From CAWEHU01 sp963808965 (lineage in GTDB: Bacteria > Pseudomonadota > Alphaproteobacteria > Acetobacterales > Acetobacteraceae), in contig CAWEHU010000017.1 of assembly GCA_963808965.1 (NCBI GenBank), forward strand, positions 1 through 64,000: a stretch of DNA of 64,000 bases, written 5' to 3'. The first letter of the stretch is position 1; the number at the start of each line of letters is the position of its first letter. Of the stretch, positions 25,389 to 33,082 are shown in pieces. The position numbers and the translations under genes are program-made. The notes under the pieces were generated by a model. The model had not been told where the DNA came from, did not search any database, and saw only the letters and a program-made list of their open reading frames with translations.

Positions 25389-26594
25389 TCAGATCACGCC
25401 GCCCTCGCGCAGGGCCGCGAGCCGGTCCTCCTCAAGCCCCAGCCGATCGCGCAGAACCTCTTCCGTGTGCTGCCCGAGCAGCGGCGGCGGCAGGCGGTAG
25501 TCGGCCGGGGTGCGCGAGAGGCGCACCGGGTTGGCGATGACTTTTACCGGCGAACCGGAGGCGTGCTGCATCTCGCGAACCACCTCGCGCGCCTGCACGT
25601 GCGGGTCGGCAAATACTTCCTTGAGCGTGTTGATGGGTCCGCAGCCGATCTTCAGCTCCTCCAGGCGCCGCACCCATTCGCCCGTGGTCTTGGTTTTCAT
25701 CACGGGCGTCAGTGTGTCCGTGACCAGCTTGCGGTTCTGGACGCGCGCCGCATTGGTGGCGAACCGCTCATCCTCGAGCAGATGGCTGAGGCCGAAATTG
25801 TCGCAGAACCGCTTGAACGTGGGGTCGTTGCCGATCGACAGCACCATGAATCCATCGGCGGTCGGGAACACCTGATACGGCACGATGTTCGGATGCTGAT
25901 TGCCGAGCCGTGGCGGATTCTCGCCCGTCGCCAGGAAGTTCATCCCCTGGTTGGCGAGCCAGGCGCAATGGGTGTCCAGCATCCCGATGTCGATTTGCTG
26001 CCCCTCGCCGGTCTGCTCGCGGTGGCGCAGCGCCGCAAGTACACCGATGCAGCCATAGAGGCCCGCGAACAAGTCGGCGAGCGGCACGCCCACTTTCTGT
26101 GGCGCTCCTTCAGGCTCGCCGGTCAGGCTCATGATGCCGCCCATCGCCTGCACCAGGCTGTCGTAGCCAGGGCGTGGCGCGTACGGCCCGGTCTGGCCGA
26201 AGCCGGTGATCGAGCAGTAGATCAGCCCAGGAAATTTTTGGCGAAGCTGCTCGTAGCCGAGACCATATTTCGCGAGCGCGCCCACCTTGAAGTTCTCGAC
26301 GAGAATGTCGCTTTGCGCGATCAGGTCCAGCGCGATCGCCTGCCCTTCCGACTTCGCGATATCCAGGGTGATCGACCGCTTGTTGCGGTTCACGCCGACG
26401 AAGTAGGCGCTCTCCTTGGTTCCAGGCATGAACGGGGGAGCGAAGCCGCGCGTGTCGTCGCCCGCGCCCGGCTTCTCGATCTTGATCACGTCGGCGCCGA
26501 GGTCCGCGAGCATCTGCACGCAGGTGGGCCCTGCCAGCACGCGCGTCAGATCGAAGACCTTGATGCCTTTCAGCGGTCCGGTGGGCTCGGTCAT
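25389..26594 (-). CDS. CaiB/BaiF family CoA-transferase (formyl-CoA transferase type)
   Basis: A 401-residue class III CoA-transferase. N-terminal VFDLTRVLAGPTCVQMLADLGADVIKIE, RNKRSITLDI, ILVENFKVG and SITGFGQTGPYAPRPGYD are classical; the catalytic aspartate lies in the VPLADLFAG region. Family members swap CoA between carboxylic acids through an acyl-aspartyl intermediate. Being directly downstream of malonyl-CoA decarboxylase (17-bp gap), it may supply malonyl-CoA or a related acyl-CoA by transfer from an acyl donor. The start is the ATG at 26594. Confidence 0.9.
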   Translation of the reverse strand: MTEPTGPLKGIKVFDLTRVLAGPTCVQMLADLGADVIKIEKPGAGDDTRGFAPPFMPGTKESAYFVGVNRNKRSITLDIAKSEGQAIALDLIAQSDILVENFKVGALAKYGLGYEQLRQKFPGLIYCSITGFGQTGPYAPRPGYDSLVQAMGGIMSLTGEPEGAPQKVGVPLADLFAGLYGCIGVLAALRHREQTGEGQQIDIGMLDTHCAWLANQGMNFLATGENPPRLGNQHPNIVPYQVFPTADGFMVLSIGNDPTFKRFCDNFGLSHLLEDERFATNAARVQNRKLVTDTLTPVMKTKTTGEWVRRLEELKIGCGPINTLKEVFADPHVQAREVVREMQHASGSPVKVIANPVRLSRTPADYRLPPPLLGQHTEEVLRDRLGLEEDRLAALREGGVI

Positions 26595-26611
26595 CGTTTC
26601 CTCTCTCCGGG

Positions 26612-28081
26612 TTATTGCTTGCGACGCCGCGGCGGGGCGGGTTCGGCCAGAATCTCGTCCACGGCCGGGGAACGTACGACGATGCCATCACGCGCGAACG
26701 CCTCGTGGTTCGCCTCGATCGCCTCGGGGTCGTACAAGTAATTGACCATGATGCCGAAGGACTCCTTGATCCCTCTCGGAGCGATGTTGCCGAGCCAGTT
26801 GATCCGCTCCAGCCGGGCGCCGTTGCCGAGGTGAAACCGGGCCACCGGGTCCGCGGAACCGCTCCTCTCCGTCGGGGTCGTGAGATAAACCGCGCAGAGC
26901 CGTACCAGCGGCCCTTCCAGGGTTGCCGCGGTCGCCGCATCCTCCCACCAGCGATCCGTGTTCGCCAAAGCGCGAAGCGCGGCCGCCCCGTCGCCAGCCG
27001 GGCGTCCCTGTCCGGCCGCGCCGGCCAGCGCCGCGCTTTCCTCTGGGCGGAGCAAATCCTCGGCTCCCTGCTCCTTATTGCCGCCGAGCCGCTTCTCCAA
27101 CCATCGCCGGAAGCCCGGCACCGGCGAGAGCGTCGAGAACCGGGTGAGACGCGGCAGCTCCGTCTTCAGCTCCTCCACGACCTGCTTGATGAGGAAGTTG
27201 CCGAACGAGACGCCCCGCAACCCCTCTTGGCAGTTGGAAATGGAATAGAAGATGGCGGTATCCGCCCGGGCCTCGCGCTCGCGCTGCGCCCGTTCGTCGT
27301 CATCGCGCGCGAGCAGCGGCTGCACGGCCGAGGCAAGTCCTTCGGTCAACGCGACCTCGACAAAGATGAGCGGCTCGCCCGGCAATGCGGGGTGGAAGAA
27401 GCCGAAGCAGCGCCGGTCGGGCGCGAGGCGCCGGCGTAGGTCGTCCCATCCCTGGATCTCGTGCACCGCCTCATACGCGATCAGCTTTTCGAGAACGGCC
27501 GCGGGGGTCTGCCAGTCGATCCGTCGCACCTGAAGGAAGCCGCGGTTGAACCAGGACGACAGAAGATGGCGCAGGTCGGAATCGAGCGGCCGCAATGCGG
27601 GCTCCTCCCGCAGCTTGCCGAGCAATTCCTCGCGCATCGCGACCAGAGCGGCGGTCCCGCCGGGCGACATGTTCATCCGGCGCAGCAACTCCTGACGCGG
27701 CGGTTCCGCGGCCTCGTGCAGTTGCGTGACGCGCTCGGGGCTCGGATCGGCAAGGTAGGCGTTGGCCGCCGCCTTCAGCCCCTTCTCATCCGGGAGGAAG
27801 CCGGTCGCGAGAAATCGGAAGAAGGCGAGGCGATCCGCCGGATCGAGATCGCGCAGGACAGCGTGCAGCTCGCGCGCGACCGCGGCGCCCGAGGCCTCGC
27901 CGCGTTCCGAAAGCAACGCGCTCGCAAGCTGCCGGCTCCGTTCCATCGGGGGGACGGAGACCGAGGGGACGGGCGCGTATTCGCGGCCGCGGTCGGCGAT
28001 CGAGGTCCACAACCGTTCCAGCCACGAGCGCCGTTGGAGCGTGATCGAGGAGCTGGCTGTGGACCGGGAAGAAGAGGCCAT
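26612..28081 (-). CDS. Malonyl-CoA decarboxylase
   Basis: An MCD of 489 residues, converting malonyl-CoA to acetyl-CoA and CO2. The N-terminal helical domain is followed by the GNAT-like catalytic domain with YSISNCQEGLRGVSFGNFLIKQV, RFSTLSPVPGFRRWL, RFHLGNGARLERINWLG and FGIMVNYLYD. I start at the ATG at 28081 (MASSSRSTA); a longer in-frame extension to 28468 is not family-like. It is the first gene of the run MCD, CoA-transferase, RraA-like, panB. Pathway inference: use or disposal of malonate-type acids. Confidence 0.9.
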   Translation of the reverse strand: MASSSRSTASSSITLQRRSWLERLWTSIADRGREYAPVPSVSVPPMERSRQLASALLSERGEASGAAVARELHAVLRDLDPADRLAFFRFLATGFLPDEKGLKAAANAYLADPSPERVTQLHEAAEPPRQELLRRMNMSPGGTAALVAMREELLGKLREEPALRPLDSDLRHLLSSWFNRGFLQVRRIDWQTPAAVLEKLIAYEAVHEIQGWDDLRRRLAPDRRCFGFFHPALPGEPLIFVEVALTEGLASAVQPLLARDDDERAQREREARADTAIFYSISNCQEGLRGVSFGNFLIKQVVEELKTELPRLTRFSTLSPVPGFRRWLEKRLGGNKEQGAEDLLRPEESAALAGAAGQGRPAGDGAAALRALANTDRWWEDAATAATLEGPLVRLCAVYLTTPTERSGSADPVARFHLGNGARLERINWLGNIAPRGIKESFGIMVNYLYDPEAIEANHEAFARDGIVVRSPAVDEILAEPAPPRRRKQ

Positions 28082-28271
28082 GGGTCCAATCCTTCTACTG
28101 CCCCTGAAGCGGACCTTTGCCAGTTTGGGAGATCGCGTCCCCGGAGGCAATTCGGGGTCCGATCGGCCGATGCCTGCTTTCGTTGTTGGCTCAAATCGGG
28201 AACAATAGGCCCGCCTCACCAAGTCCGCCCGACAGGGGGAGCGGAGGCCCTGAGTGTTACGTGGGGAGACG

Positions 28272-29741
28272 ATGGAACCGAGCTCGGTCTGGCAGATAAT
28301 CGTGCAGCGGGCGCAGGTGCTGGAGACCCGCTTGCTCCAGGACGTTCTCGTCTTCACGAACCTCGTCCAGATTCCGGCGGTCATCCTCACCGGCAGCATC
28401 GCCTGGCTCATCTGCCACCCCGTCCGGCAGTGGGTCACGCGGTGGGTCGAGCGGGTCGCCGAACACAATCATTGGGATTGGGTCTCGCACCATCGGGACT
28501 GGATTACCGAGCGGCTGTTGCCGCTGCTGACGCCGACCGCTTGGGTAATCGGGCTCTGGGTCGCGGTCGCACTCGCGAACCGGCTTGGTTGGCCGCACGA
28601 CGCCGCGGACATCACGATCAGCCTGCTTCTGGCGTGGCTGGTGATCCGGCTGGCGGCCGACCTCGTGCCCTATGCCGCGTTGGCGCGACTTATAGCCGTC
28701 ATCGCCTGGGTCGTGGCGGCGCTCAACATCGTGCATCTGCTGTCGCCGACGCTGGCCCTGCTCGACAGCGCCGCGGTCGTTATCGGCGGGCTCCGAATCT
28801 CGATCCTGACCGTGGTGAAGGGAGTCGTCTCGCTCGCCGTGCTGCTCTGGGCGGCCACGCTCGCCTCCGACCTGTTCGAGCGCCGGATCACCCGGGTTCC
28901 CGAGATAACGCCGCGCGCGCGTGTGCTGCTCGGCAAGCTCATCAAGGCGACCCTCATCACGCTCGCGATCGTCGTCTCGCTTACCTCGATCGGGGTGGAT
29001 CTCTCGACCTTCGCGTTGTTTACCGGCGCGCTCGGTGTCGGCGTCGGCCTCGGATTGCAGCGAACGGCGTCGAACCTGTTCAGCGGCATCGTCCTGCTGC
29101 TCGATAAGTCGATCAAGCCGGGCGACGTGATCCAGGTAGGCGGCACCTATGGGTGGGTTTCGTCGCTCGGCGCCCGCTACGTCGCCGTCGAGACCCGGGA
29201 CGGCACCGAGTTCTTGATCCCGAACGAGGACATCATCACGCATCAGGTGCTCAACTGGTCGCACAAGAGCGAGCGTGTGCGGCTCAAGGTGCCGGTGCGC
29301 GTGCCGCACGATTCCGATCTCGATCAGGTGCTCGCGTTGATGCTCGAAGCCGCGAGCCGCCCCCCGCGTATCCTGTCCGTGCCTCCGCCCAACGTGCTCA
29401 TCATGGCTTTCGGCGAGAGCGCGATCGAACTTGAAATGCGTTTCTGGATCGAGGACGCGCAGAATGGCGTCCAGAACGTGAAGAGCCAGGTTCTCTACGA
29501 GGTCTGGCGGTTGTTCCAGCAGCAGGGCATCCGGATTCCGTTACCGAAGCGGGATCTTTACGTGCAGTCTCTCGGCGAGGGCGCCGAGAGCGCTGGCGAA
29601 TCCCCGCGCGTCATCATGGCTCCAGGAGTTCACGAAGCTTGGCTAGGAAGCGAGCAGCCGCCTGCTCCGGCGGCCACGGCCGCCACGGCTCCTCGCGATA
29701 GAGTTGCGCCAGAGGATCGGCGTCCATCACCGGCGCTCTGA
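28272..29741 (+). CDS. Mechanosensitive ion channel, MscS family
   Basis: A 489-residue channel with five or six membrane segments. The pore-lining helix is FALFTGALGVGVGLGLQRTASNLFSGIVLL, and the following MscS beta domain has IKPGDVIQVGGTYGWV, RDGTEFLIPNED and LNWSHKSE. It opens on membrane tension to release solutes during hypo-osmotic shock. The start at 28272 (MEPSSVW) has GGGGAGA upstream; an earlier codon at 28254 lacks one. The last ~42 codons overlap antisense with the end of the HD-domain gene and are not family-like, so the original stop may have been lost. Confidence 0.88.
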   Translation: MEPSSVWQIIVQRAQVLETRLLQDVLVFTNLVQIPAVILTGSIAWLICHPVRQWVTRWVERVAEHNHWDWVSHHRDWITERLLPLLTPTAWVIGLWVAVALANRLGWPHDAADITISLLLAWLVIRLAADLVPYAALARLIAVIAWVVAALNIVHLLSPTLALLDSAAVVIGGLRISILTVVKGVVSLAVLLWAATLASDLFERRITRVPEITPRARVLLGKLIKATLITLAIVVSLTSIGVDLSTFALFTGALGVGVGLGLQRTASNLFSGIVLLLDKSIKPGDVIQVGGTYGWVSSLGARYVAVETRDGTEFLIPNEDIITHQVLNWSHKSERVRLKVPVRVPHDSDLDQVLALMLEAASRPPRILSVPPPNVLIMAFGESAIELEMRFWIEDAQNGVQNVKSQVLYEVWRLFQQQGIRIPLPKRDLYVQSLGEGAESAGESPRVIMAPGVHEAWLGSEQPPAPAATAATAPRDRVAPEDRRPSPAL

Positions 29742-30354
29742 TGCCGAGCGCGTCGCGAACTTCCTTCCGGGTCCATCCCGCGACATGCACCGCCTCGGCC
29801 GCCGCTGCCGCCACGTCGCAGATCTTGTGGGCGCGCTTCTCGGCCTCCGTCCAGGGAGGCAACTGGTAGCGGACGGCGATCGCGGCGGCGAGGCGTGCTT
29901 GCAGGTCGGCGAAAGCCGGCCCGAGGAACGGTTTCAGCGGCGAGATGCAGTCGAAGTTGATGAGCCCCTCATCGGCGTCATGCAGCAACTCGCGGAGCTG
30001 CTGACGGGGGTTCAGCGGTTCCCAGGCTTCCGCGCGACGGAGCACGAGCACGAACAACGAGTGCTGGGCGACCGACAGCGGCGCGTCCGGCCAGATCGAG
30101 TGCCCGCCCCAGCGGAAAGTGCGGGCGAGCCCGGTCGCGAGGTCCTCGTCCGTCCAGTCGAGGGGCGTCGGCGCCAGCAGGTCGAGCCGCCTTCCGCTCG
30201 GCAGGCGGACCCAGGCGCGGGCGGGGGATGTGTTGCGCTTCTCTTGTGCCGTTTCACCGCCCCGTTTTCGATCCGGCCCGCTTCGCTCAGCGCCGCGTGC
30301 GGAGGAATGTTCTGTTCCGGCTCGCCATATTCTCCATCGCACAACAGGCCGCAA
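29614..30354 (-). CDS. HD-domain phosphohydrolase
   Basis: Up to 246 residues, of which about 200 from RAWVRLPSGRRLDLL on are family-like. HD metal ligands are visible in SVAQHSL and LRELLHDADEG, together with TFRWGGHS, INFDCISPLKP and KRAHKICDVAA. This is the small HD group related to 5'-nucleotidase YfbR and (p)ppGpp-hydrolase-like proteins. The 40 residues before SPARAW look like read-through from upstream, so the start is uncertain. The segment coding TSPARAWVRLPSGRRLDLLA is repeated in three more places between 31.5 and 33.2 kb. Its stop lies inside the end of the MscS gene. Confidence 0.72.
   Translation of the reverse strand: MRPVVRWRIWRAGTEHSSARGAERSGPDRKRGGETAQEKRNTSPARAWVRLPSGRRLDLLAPTPLDWTDEDLATGLARTFRWGGHSIWPDAPLSVAQHSLFVLVLRRAEAWEPLNPRQQLRELLHDADEGLINFDCISPLKPFLGPAFADLQARLAAAIAVRYQLPPWTEAEKRAHKICDVAAAAAEAVHVAGWTRKEVRDALGIRAPVMDADPLAQLYREEPWRPWPPEQAAARFLAKLRELLEP
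30115..30238 (-). repeat. Leader repeat R, copy a (inside the HD gene)
   Basis: A 124-bp segment coding the start of the HD domain protein (RNTSPARAWVRLPSGRR ... GLARTF). It matches copy d (33083-33206) at all but about eight positions without gaps. This is the only copy that continues into a complete HD domain, so it is the likely parent of the others. Confidence 0.85.
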
Positions 30355-30360
30355 CCTCCA

Positions 30361-30397
30361 AGATCATGATTGGATCGAGTTGATCCAATCATGATCT
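30361..30397. repeat. Perfect 16-bp AT-rich inverted repeat
   Basis: AGATCATGATTGGATC (30361-30376) and its exact reverse complement GATCCAATCATGATCT (30382-30397) flank a 5-nt loop. It is AT-rich within a high-GC region and lies just upstream of the HD gene and downstream of the minus-strand hypothetical gene ending at 30552. It could be a terminator for that gene, an operator, or a recombination site. Confidence 0.85.
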
Positions 30398-30551
30398 ATA
30401 AGGCTTTGTTTGATTGCATGATTCACGTCTCCGGCGGTTCCGCCTCCGACGATCATGCTTCTAGGTTGCGCGACCCGCTCCATGTGATTGGGTGCGCAGG
30501 CCTGTGTAGTTGCAGTTCAGTAACATTATCGGCGCAATTCCGCGCGCCCGC

Positions 30552-31400
30552 TCAGGCTTTCGCGGAGAGCCTGGCCAGCATCTCCATGAGCTCTTGGTCC
30601 GTCAGTTGGGCGAGCGACGAATTGAGGCCGTGCCGGCGGGTCCCATCGAACTCGTTCGATGGGGTCCCGGTCCCATCGGACTTCCCCGGTGGGGTCCCCT
30701 GGCGCGGCGGCTCGGGCGGGCGCGGCGGTGACGGCGGCGGGTCCCATCGAACCCGTTCGATGGGGTCCCGCGGCGGGTCCCACCGAACCTGTTCGATGGG
30801 GTCCCGTTCCCATCGGACATCCCCGGACTTGATCCGGAGATCGGATTCCCGTTCCGGCGGACTGCCGCGCTCAGCGGCGGCAGGAGCGTCGGAAACAGCG
30901 GGTTCTTGAACGGGTGCGGCGCGCCGTTCGGGCCGGGGCAGCGCAAGCGCCGGTCCCGGCTCGATGCCCAGCATGTGACAGAGCGGACGGAGCAGGCGGC
31001 CGGCTTGCGGCGCGGCTGCGAGAATCTCCTTGAGCTCCGGGTCGGTGAGCCAATGCCGCACCTGCCCGGCGAGTGAGCGCGTCTCGGGCACGAGGCGAAG
31101 CAGCCAAGCAAACCCGCGCGGCAGCTCGACCGTGGGCCGGCTCGGCGGGTCTCGCGGCGGCGCTGGCCCATCCGCGCGGCGCGTCACGCGTTGAGCGGGA
31201 ACCCGGCCCGCGCGGACTTGCGCGACCAGCGCCGTGAAGCGGGTGACGATACGGCCGAACCGCCCCCAGAGCAGAACGATGATGGGCGCCGCCGCCCGGT
31301 TCTTCGCGCCCCACGCCGCCACGGCGCACCGAATCGCTTCGATGGTGCATGCCAAGCGGTCGGTGAGACTTATGGGAAGGGAAGGAGCGGCCTGGATCAC
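30552..31400 (-). CDS. Hypothetical protein with embedded palindromic DNA repeats
   Basis: A 282-residue protein. The N-terminal half resembles a hypothetical family I associate with Acetobacteraceae-type genomes: IEAIRCAVAAWGAKNRA, RGFAWLLRLVPETRSLAGQV, ELKEILAAAPQAGRLLRPLC and MLGIEP. A variable charged linker follows, then a short helix, LTDQELMEMLARLSAKA, at the C-terminus. The linker, residues about 190-245, contains RWDPPRDPIERVRWDPP-type repeats produced by palindromic DNA units. I assign no function. It is surrounded by repeat copies and toxin-antitoxin genes. Confidence 0.65.
   Translation of the reverse strand: MIQAAPSLPISLTDRLACTIEAIRCAVAAWGAKNRAAAPIIVLLWGRFGRIVTRFTALVAQVRAGRVPAQRVTRRADGPAPPRDPPSRPTVELPRGFAWLLRLVPETRSLAGQVRHWLTDPELKEILAAAPQAGRLLRPLCHMLGIEPGPALALPRPERRAAPVQEPAVSDAPAAAERGSPPERESDLRIKSGDVRWERDPIEQVRWDPPRDPIERVRWDPPPSPPRPPEPPRQGTPPGKSDGTGTPSNEFDGTRRHGLNSSLAQLTDQELMEMLARLSAKA
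30642..30826. repeat. Three palindromic units inside the hypothetical gene
   Basis: CCCATCGAAC and GTTCGATGGG, separated by 2 nt, occur at 30642-30663 and 30743-30764, with a one-base variant at 30779-30800. The first and third are part of a 48-bp direct repeat (30642-30689 and 30779-30826) that also shares a CCCATCGGAC.TCCCCGG tail. The offset between these two copies is 137 bp, not a multiple of three, so the same DNA is read in two frames of one protein. Conservation is therefore at the DNA level, as in palindromic elements inserted into genes. Confidence 0.85.
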
Positions 31401-31440
31401 CCAGGAATATTATCCTACGATCGCGAGGTGTGGCAAGCAC

Positions 31441-31509
31441 CTAAAATGCGCGAAATAGGCGTAAGGGCGTGCCGGGCATGTCTGGGCGATCGTGCAGTTC
31501 TCGCCTCAC
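31441..31509 (-). pseudogene. Remnant start of an MNT nucleotidyltransferase gene
   Basis: A GTG at 31509 begins RREL, as in the real MNT gene at 32456, with GCAGTTCTCGCCTCA shared between the two start regions; then the sequence diverges and stops at 31441 after 22 codons. The DNA upstream is repeat copy b, nearly identical to copy c upstream of the intact MNT gene. It looks like the 5' end of a duplicated and then deleted HEPN/MNT module. The interval 31401-31797 holds this remnant and copy b only; nothing else is visible. Confidence 0.5.
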
Positions 31510-31643
31510 AGCGCTTCGTATACCGTAAGTCGATGCAGGGGAGAATGGTGGCGAGTTGGTTTCGAGCGGGTCGGCGCGAGAAGGTCGAAGCCGCCGGCCG
31601 CTCGGCAGGCGCACCCAAGCGCGGGCGGGGGATGTGTTGCGGG
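31494..31643 (-). repeat. Leader repeat R, copy b
   Basis: From 31527 to 31630 it equals copy c (32476-32578) apart from one inserted base. The minus strand reads TSPARAWVRLPSGRRLRPSR, the same peptide start as the HD protein, and toward 31494 it merges into the MNT remnant start region. The GATGTGTTGCG end (31631-31641) is shared with copies a and d but not c. Confidence 0.85.
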
Positions 31644-31797
31644 TTCGCTGCTTACCCGGCGCCTTCGCGTTGCGGCCGGCGGGTGTGGGAACTTGCTTTT
31701 TGGCCTCCGGAAAGCCCTCCATTGCGCGCCGAACTTACGAGCAAGGGCCGTTCGGCGGGATAAGACTCGCGATGCAATCGACGAACCGATGCGCCAT

Positions 31798-32136
31798 CTA
31801 AATTGCCGCGCCCGCGCGCTCGGTGGATACCATCGAGTCGGGGCCGGTCTCATAGTCGGCCAGGGCTTTAAGGTCGTAGGTCCGGCCAAGGAACGCCCGC
31901 AACTCCAGGTCAAAGCGCGGGTCATCTTTGGAGAGCCGCCCGAATTCAGCCCGCACACGCTTATGACTTTTGGTGATTTCCCCGCTGCACTCGAAGATAA
32001 AGGCTTTCGCCGCATGTAGACCCGCGAGATAGGCAGCGCGACCCGCTTCATCGGGCCAATTGCTGGCGAGCATTCCTTGTGCCTTGTCAAGAAACTCGTG
32101 CGACTTCTGCAAGAACGCTGCTGTCTCGGGCTTCAC
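31798..32136 (-). CDS. HEPN domain protein (HEPN/MNT toxin-antitoxin)
   Basis: A 112-residue HEPN-family protein: AAFLQKSHEFLDKAQGML, AAYLAGLHAAKAFIFECSG and TKSHKRVRAEFGRLS match the helical HEPN pattern in which the second helix normally reads YYA.FHAA. The protein is the likely toxin partner (RNase-type HEPN) in HEPN/MNT pairs, in which the MNT protein AMPylates and silences it. The canonical Rx4-6H catalytic motif is not obvious, so toxicity is uncertain. It overlaps the MNT stop by four bases (ATGA), the typical coupled order antitoxin then toxin. Confidence 0.8.
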   Translation of the reverse strand: MKPETAAFLQKSHEFLDKAQGMLASNWPDEAGRAAYLAGLHAAKAFIFECSGEITKSHKRVRAEFGRLSKDDPRFDLELRAFLGRTYDLKALADYETGPDSMVSTERAGAAI

Positions 32137-32456
32137 AGATCTATGCCCGCCGCACGAATTTCGTGCATGAGCGGTGTGCGCTCCTCGTAGGAGCCGGCGC
32201 GATACGGCATCGCGTGGATGAACTCGCCGGTCTCTTCGAGAATGGCGGTGCTGAGGTCGGCAAGCCGGTCCATCTCCACGAACCGGTCGTCCATGCCCCG
32301 CAGAAATACCGCGACGTCGTAGTCGGAATCCTCTCGCGCGTCACCTCGCGCGCGGGAGCCGAACAACACCACGCGCTCAAGGCGGTCGCCGTAGACTTCC
32401 GTCACGGACGCGCGGAAGCGCTCTAGCACGGGATCATCGGGCAGTTCTCGCCTCAT
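32133..32456 (-). CDS. MNT nucleotidyltransferase (antitoxin of HEPN/MNT pair)
   Basis: A 107-residue minimal nucleotidyltransferase. The signature G33-S34 followed by ten residues and D45-Y46-D47 (GSRARGDAREDSDYD) is intact. In characterised HEPN/MNT pairs this enzyme adds AMP to the HEPN toxin. I start at the ATG at 32456 (MRRELPDD); an in-frame codon at 32477 lies inside a non-family leader. Immediately upstream is repeat copy c. The start region recurs as a remnant at 31441-31509. Confidence 0.82.
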   Translation of the reverse strand: MRRELPDDPVLERFRASVTEVYGDRLERVVLFGSRARGDAREDSDYDVAVFLRGMDDRFVEMDRLADLSTAILEETGEFIHAMPYRAGSYEERTPLMHEIRAAGIDL

Positions 32457-32475
32457 AGCGTCTTGATTATATCGC

Positions 32476-32578
32476 AAGTCGATGCGGGGAGAATGGTGGC
32501 GAGTTGGTTTCGAGCGGGTCGGCGCGAGAAGGTCGAAGCCGCCGGCCGCTCGGCAGGCGCACCCAAGCGCGGGCGGGA
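32476..32578 (-). repeat. Leader repeat R, copy c (upstream of MNT/HEPN)
   Basis: A 103-bp segment identical to copy b except for one base indel. On the minus strand it encodes TPARAWVRLPSGRRLRPSR, a fragment of the HD protein's N-terminus, and ends 20 bp before the MNT start, so any promoter for the toxin-antitoxin pair must lie in or beyond it. Confidence 0.85.
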
Positions 32579-32654
32579 GTTAGGCTGCGCGTCGATTTTT
32601 CTCCCCTCTGCTCCGGATTACCTGTGGCGATATAGTGCCCGCCCCACTTCCCGA

Positions 32655-32945
32655 TTACCCGAACGTCCGCTTCGGCATGGAGGGTGCCGGATACCGGCCC
32701 ATCTTGGAATTCCAGTAAGCCCATGAACGCGGGTCGATGATGCCGGGAGGCGCTTTGTCCAGCGCTTCGCGGAAATCCTCGTCCGACACGTAGCGCCGCA
32801 ATGCCTTCATGTCGTCGTGTGTGGCGTACACCATGGCGTAGGCCATGAAACGGATCGGGTCTTCGAGCGCTTGCGCAGGTTCCTCAAACCATACAATCCT
32901 CCGCGCTATCGGCTCGGTTTCGGGATTGAGCGGGATCGGCTTCAT
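32655..32945 (-). CDS. Hypothetical protein of AbiE-neighbourhood type (orphan)
   Basis: A 96-residue protein with DPIRFMAYAMVYATHDDMKALRR, DEDFREALDKAPPGIIDPRSWAYWN and a Pro-rich end. This small family is often encoded just before an AbiEii/AbiGii-type nucleotidyltransferase toxin, where it may act as antitoxin or accessory. No such toxin gene follows here: after the stop come 76 bp and then repeat copy c. It overlaps by four bases (ATGA) an upstream chimeric frame starting at 33217 that contains repeat copy d. Confidence 0.6.
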   Translation of the reverse strand: MKPIPLNPETEPIARRIVWFEEPAQALEDPIRFMAYAMVYATHDDMKALRRYVSDEDFREALDKAPPGIIDPRSWAYWNSKMGRYPAPSMPKRTFG

Positions 32946-33082
32946 CCGATCGGCCCGGCGTCGCGGCCGCCGTGCTGTGCCGGCCTAGTGATCGTGGGAA
33001 GCCGGTCTAGATCAACCTCGCGTGCCGCTGTGGCCAAGCGGTCTTTGATCGCTCTGGAAAGGCAGCGCACATTGCCGTCCTC

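Noticed and set aside
30361..30397. Inverted repeat as an IS terminal repeat
   Set aside because: No transposase or second end nearby; the two arms form one hairpin instead.
30602..31171. Second minus-strand frame over the hypothetical gene
   Set aside because: It reads the same palindromes in another frame with arginine-rich nonsense; only the 282-residue frame has the conserved N-terminal half.
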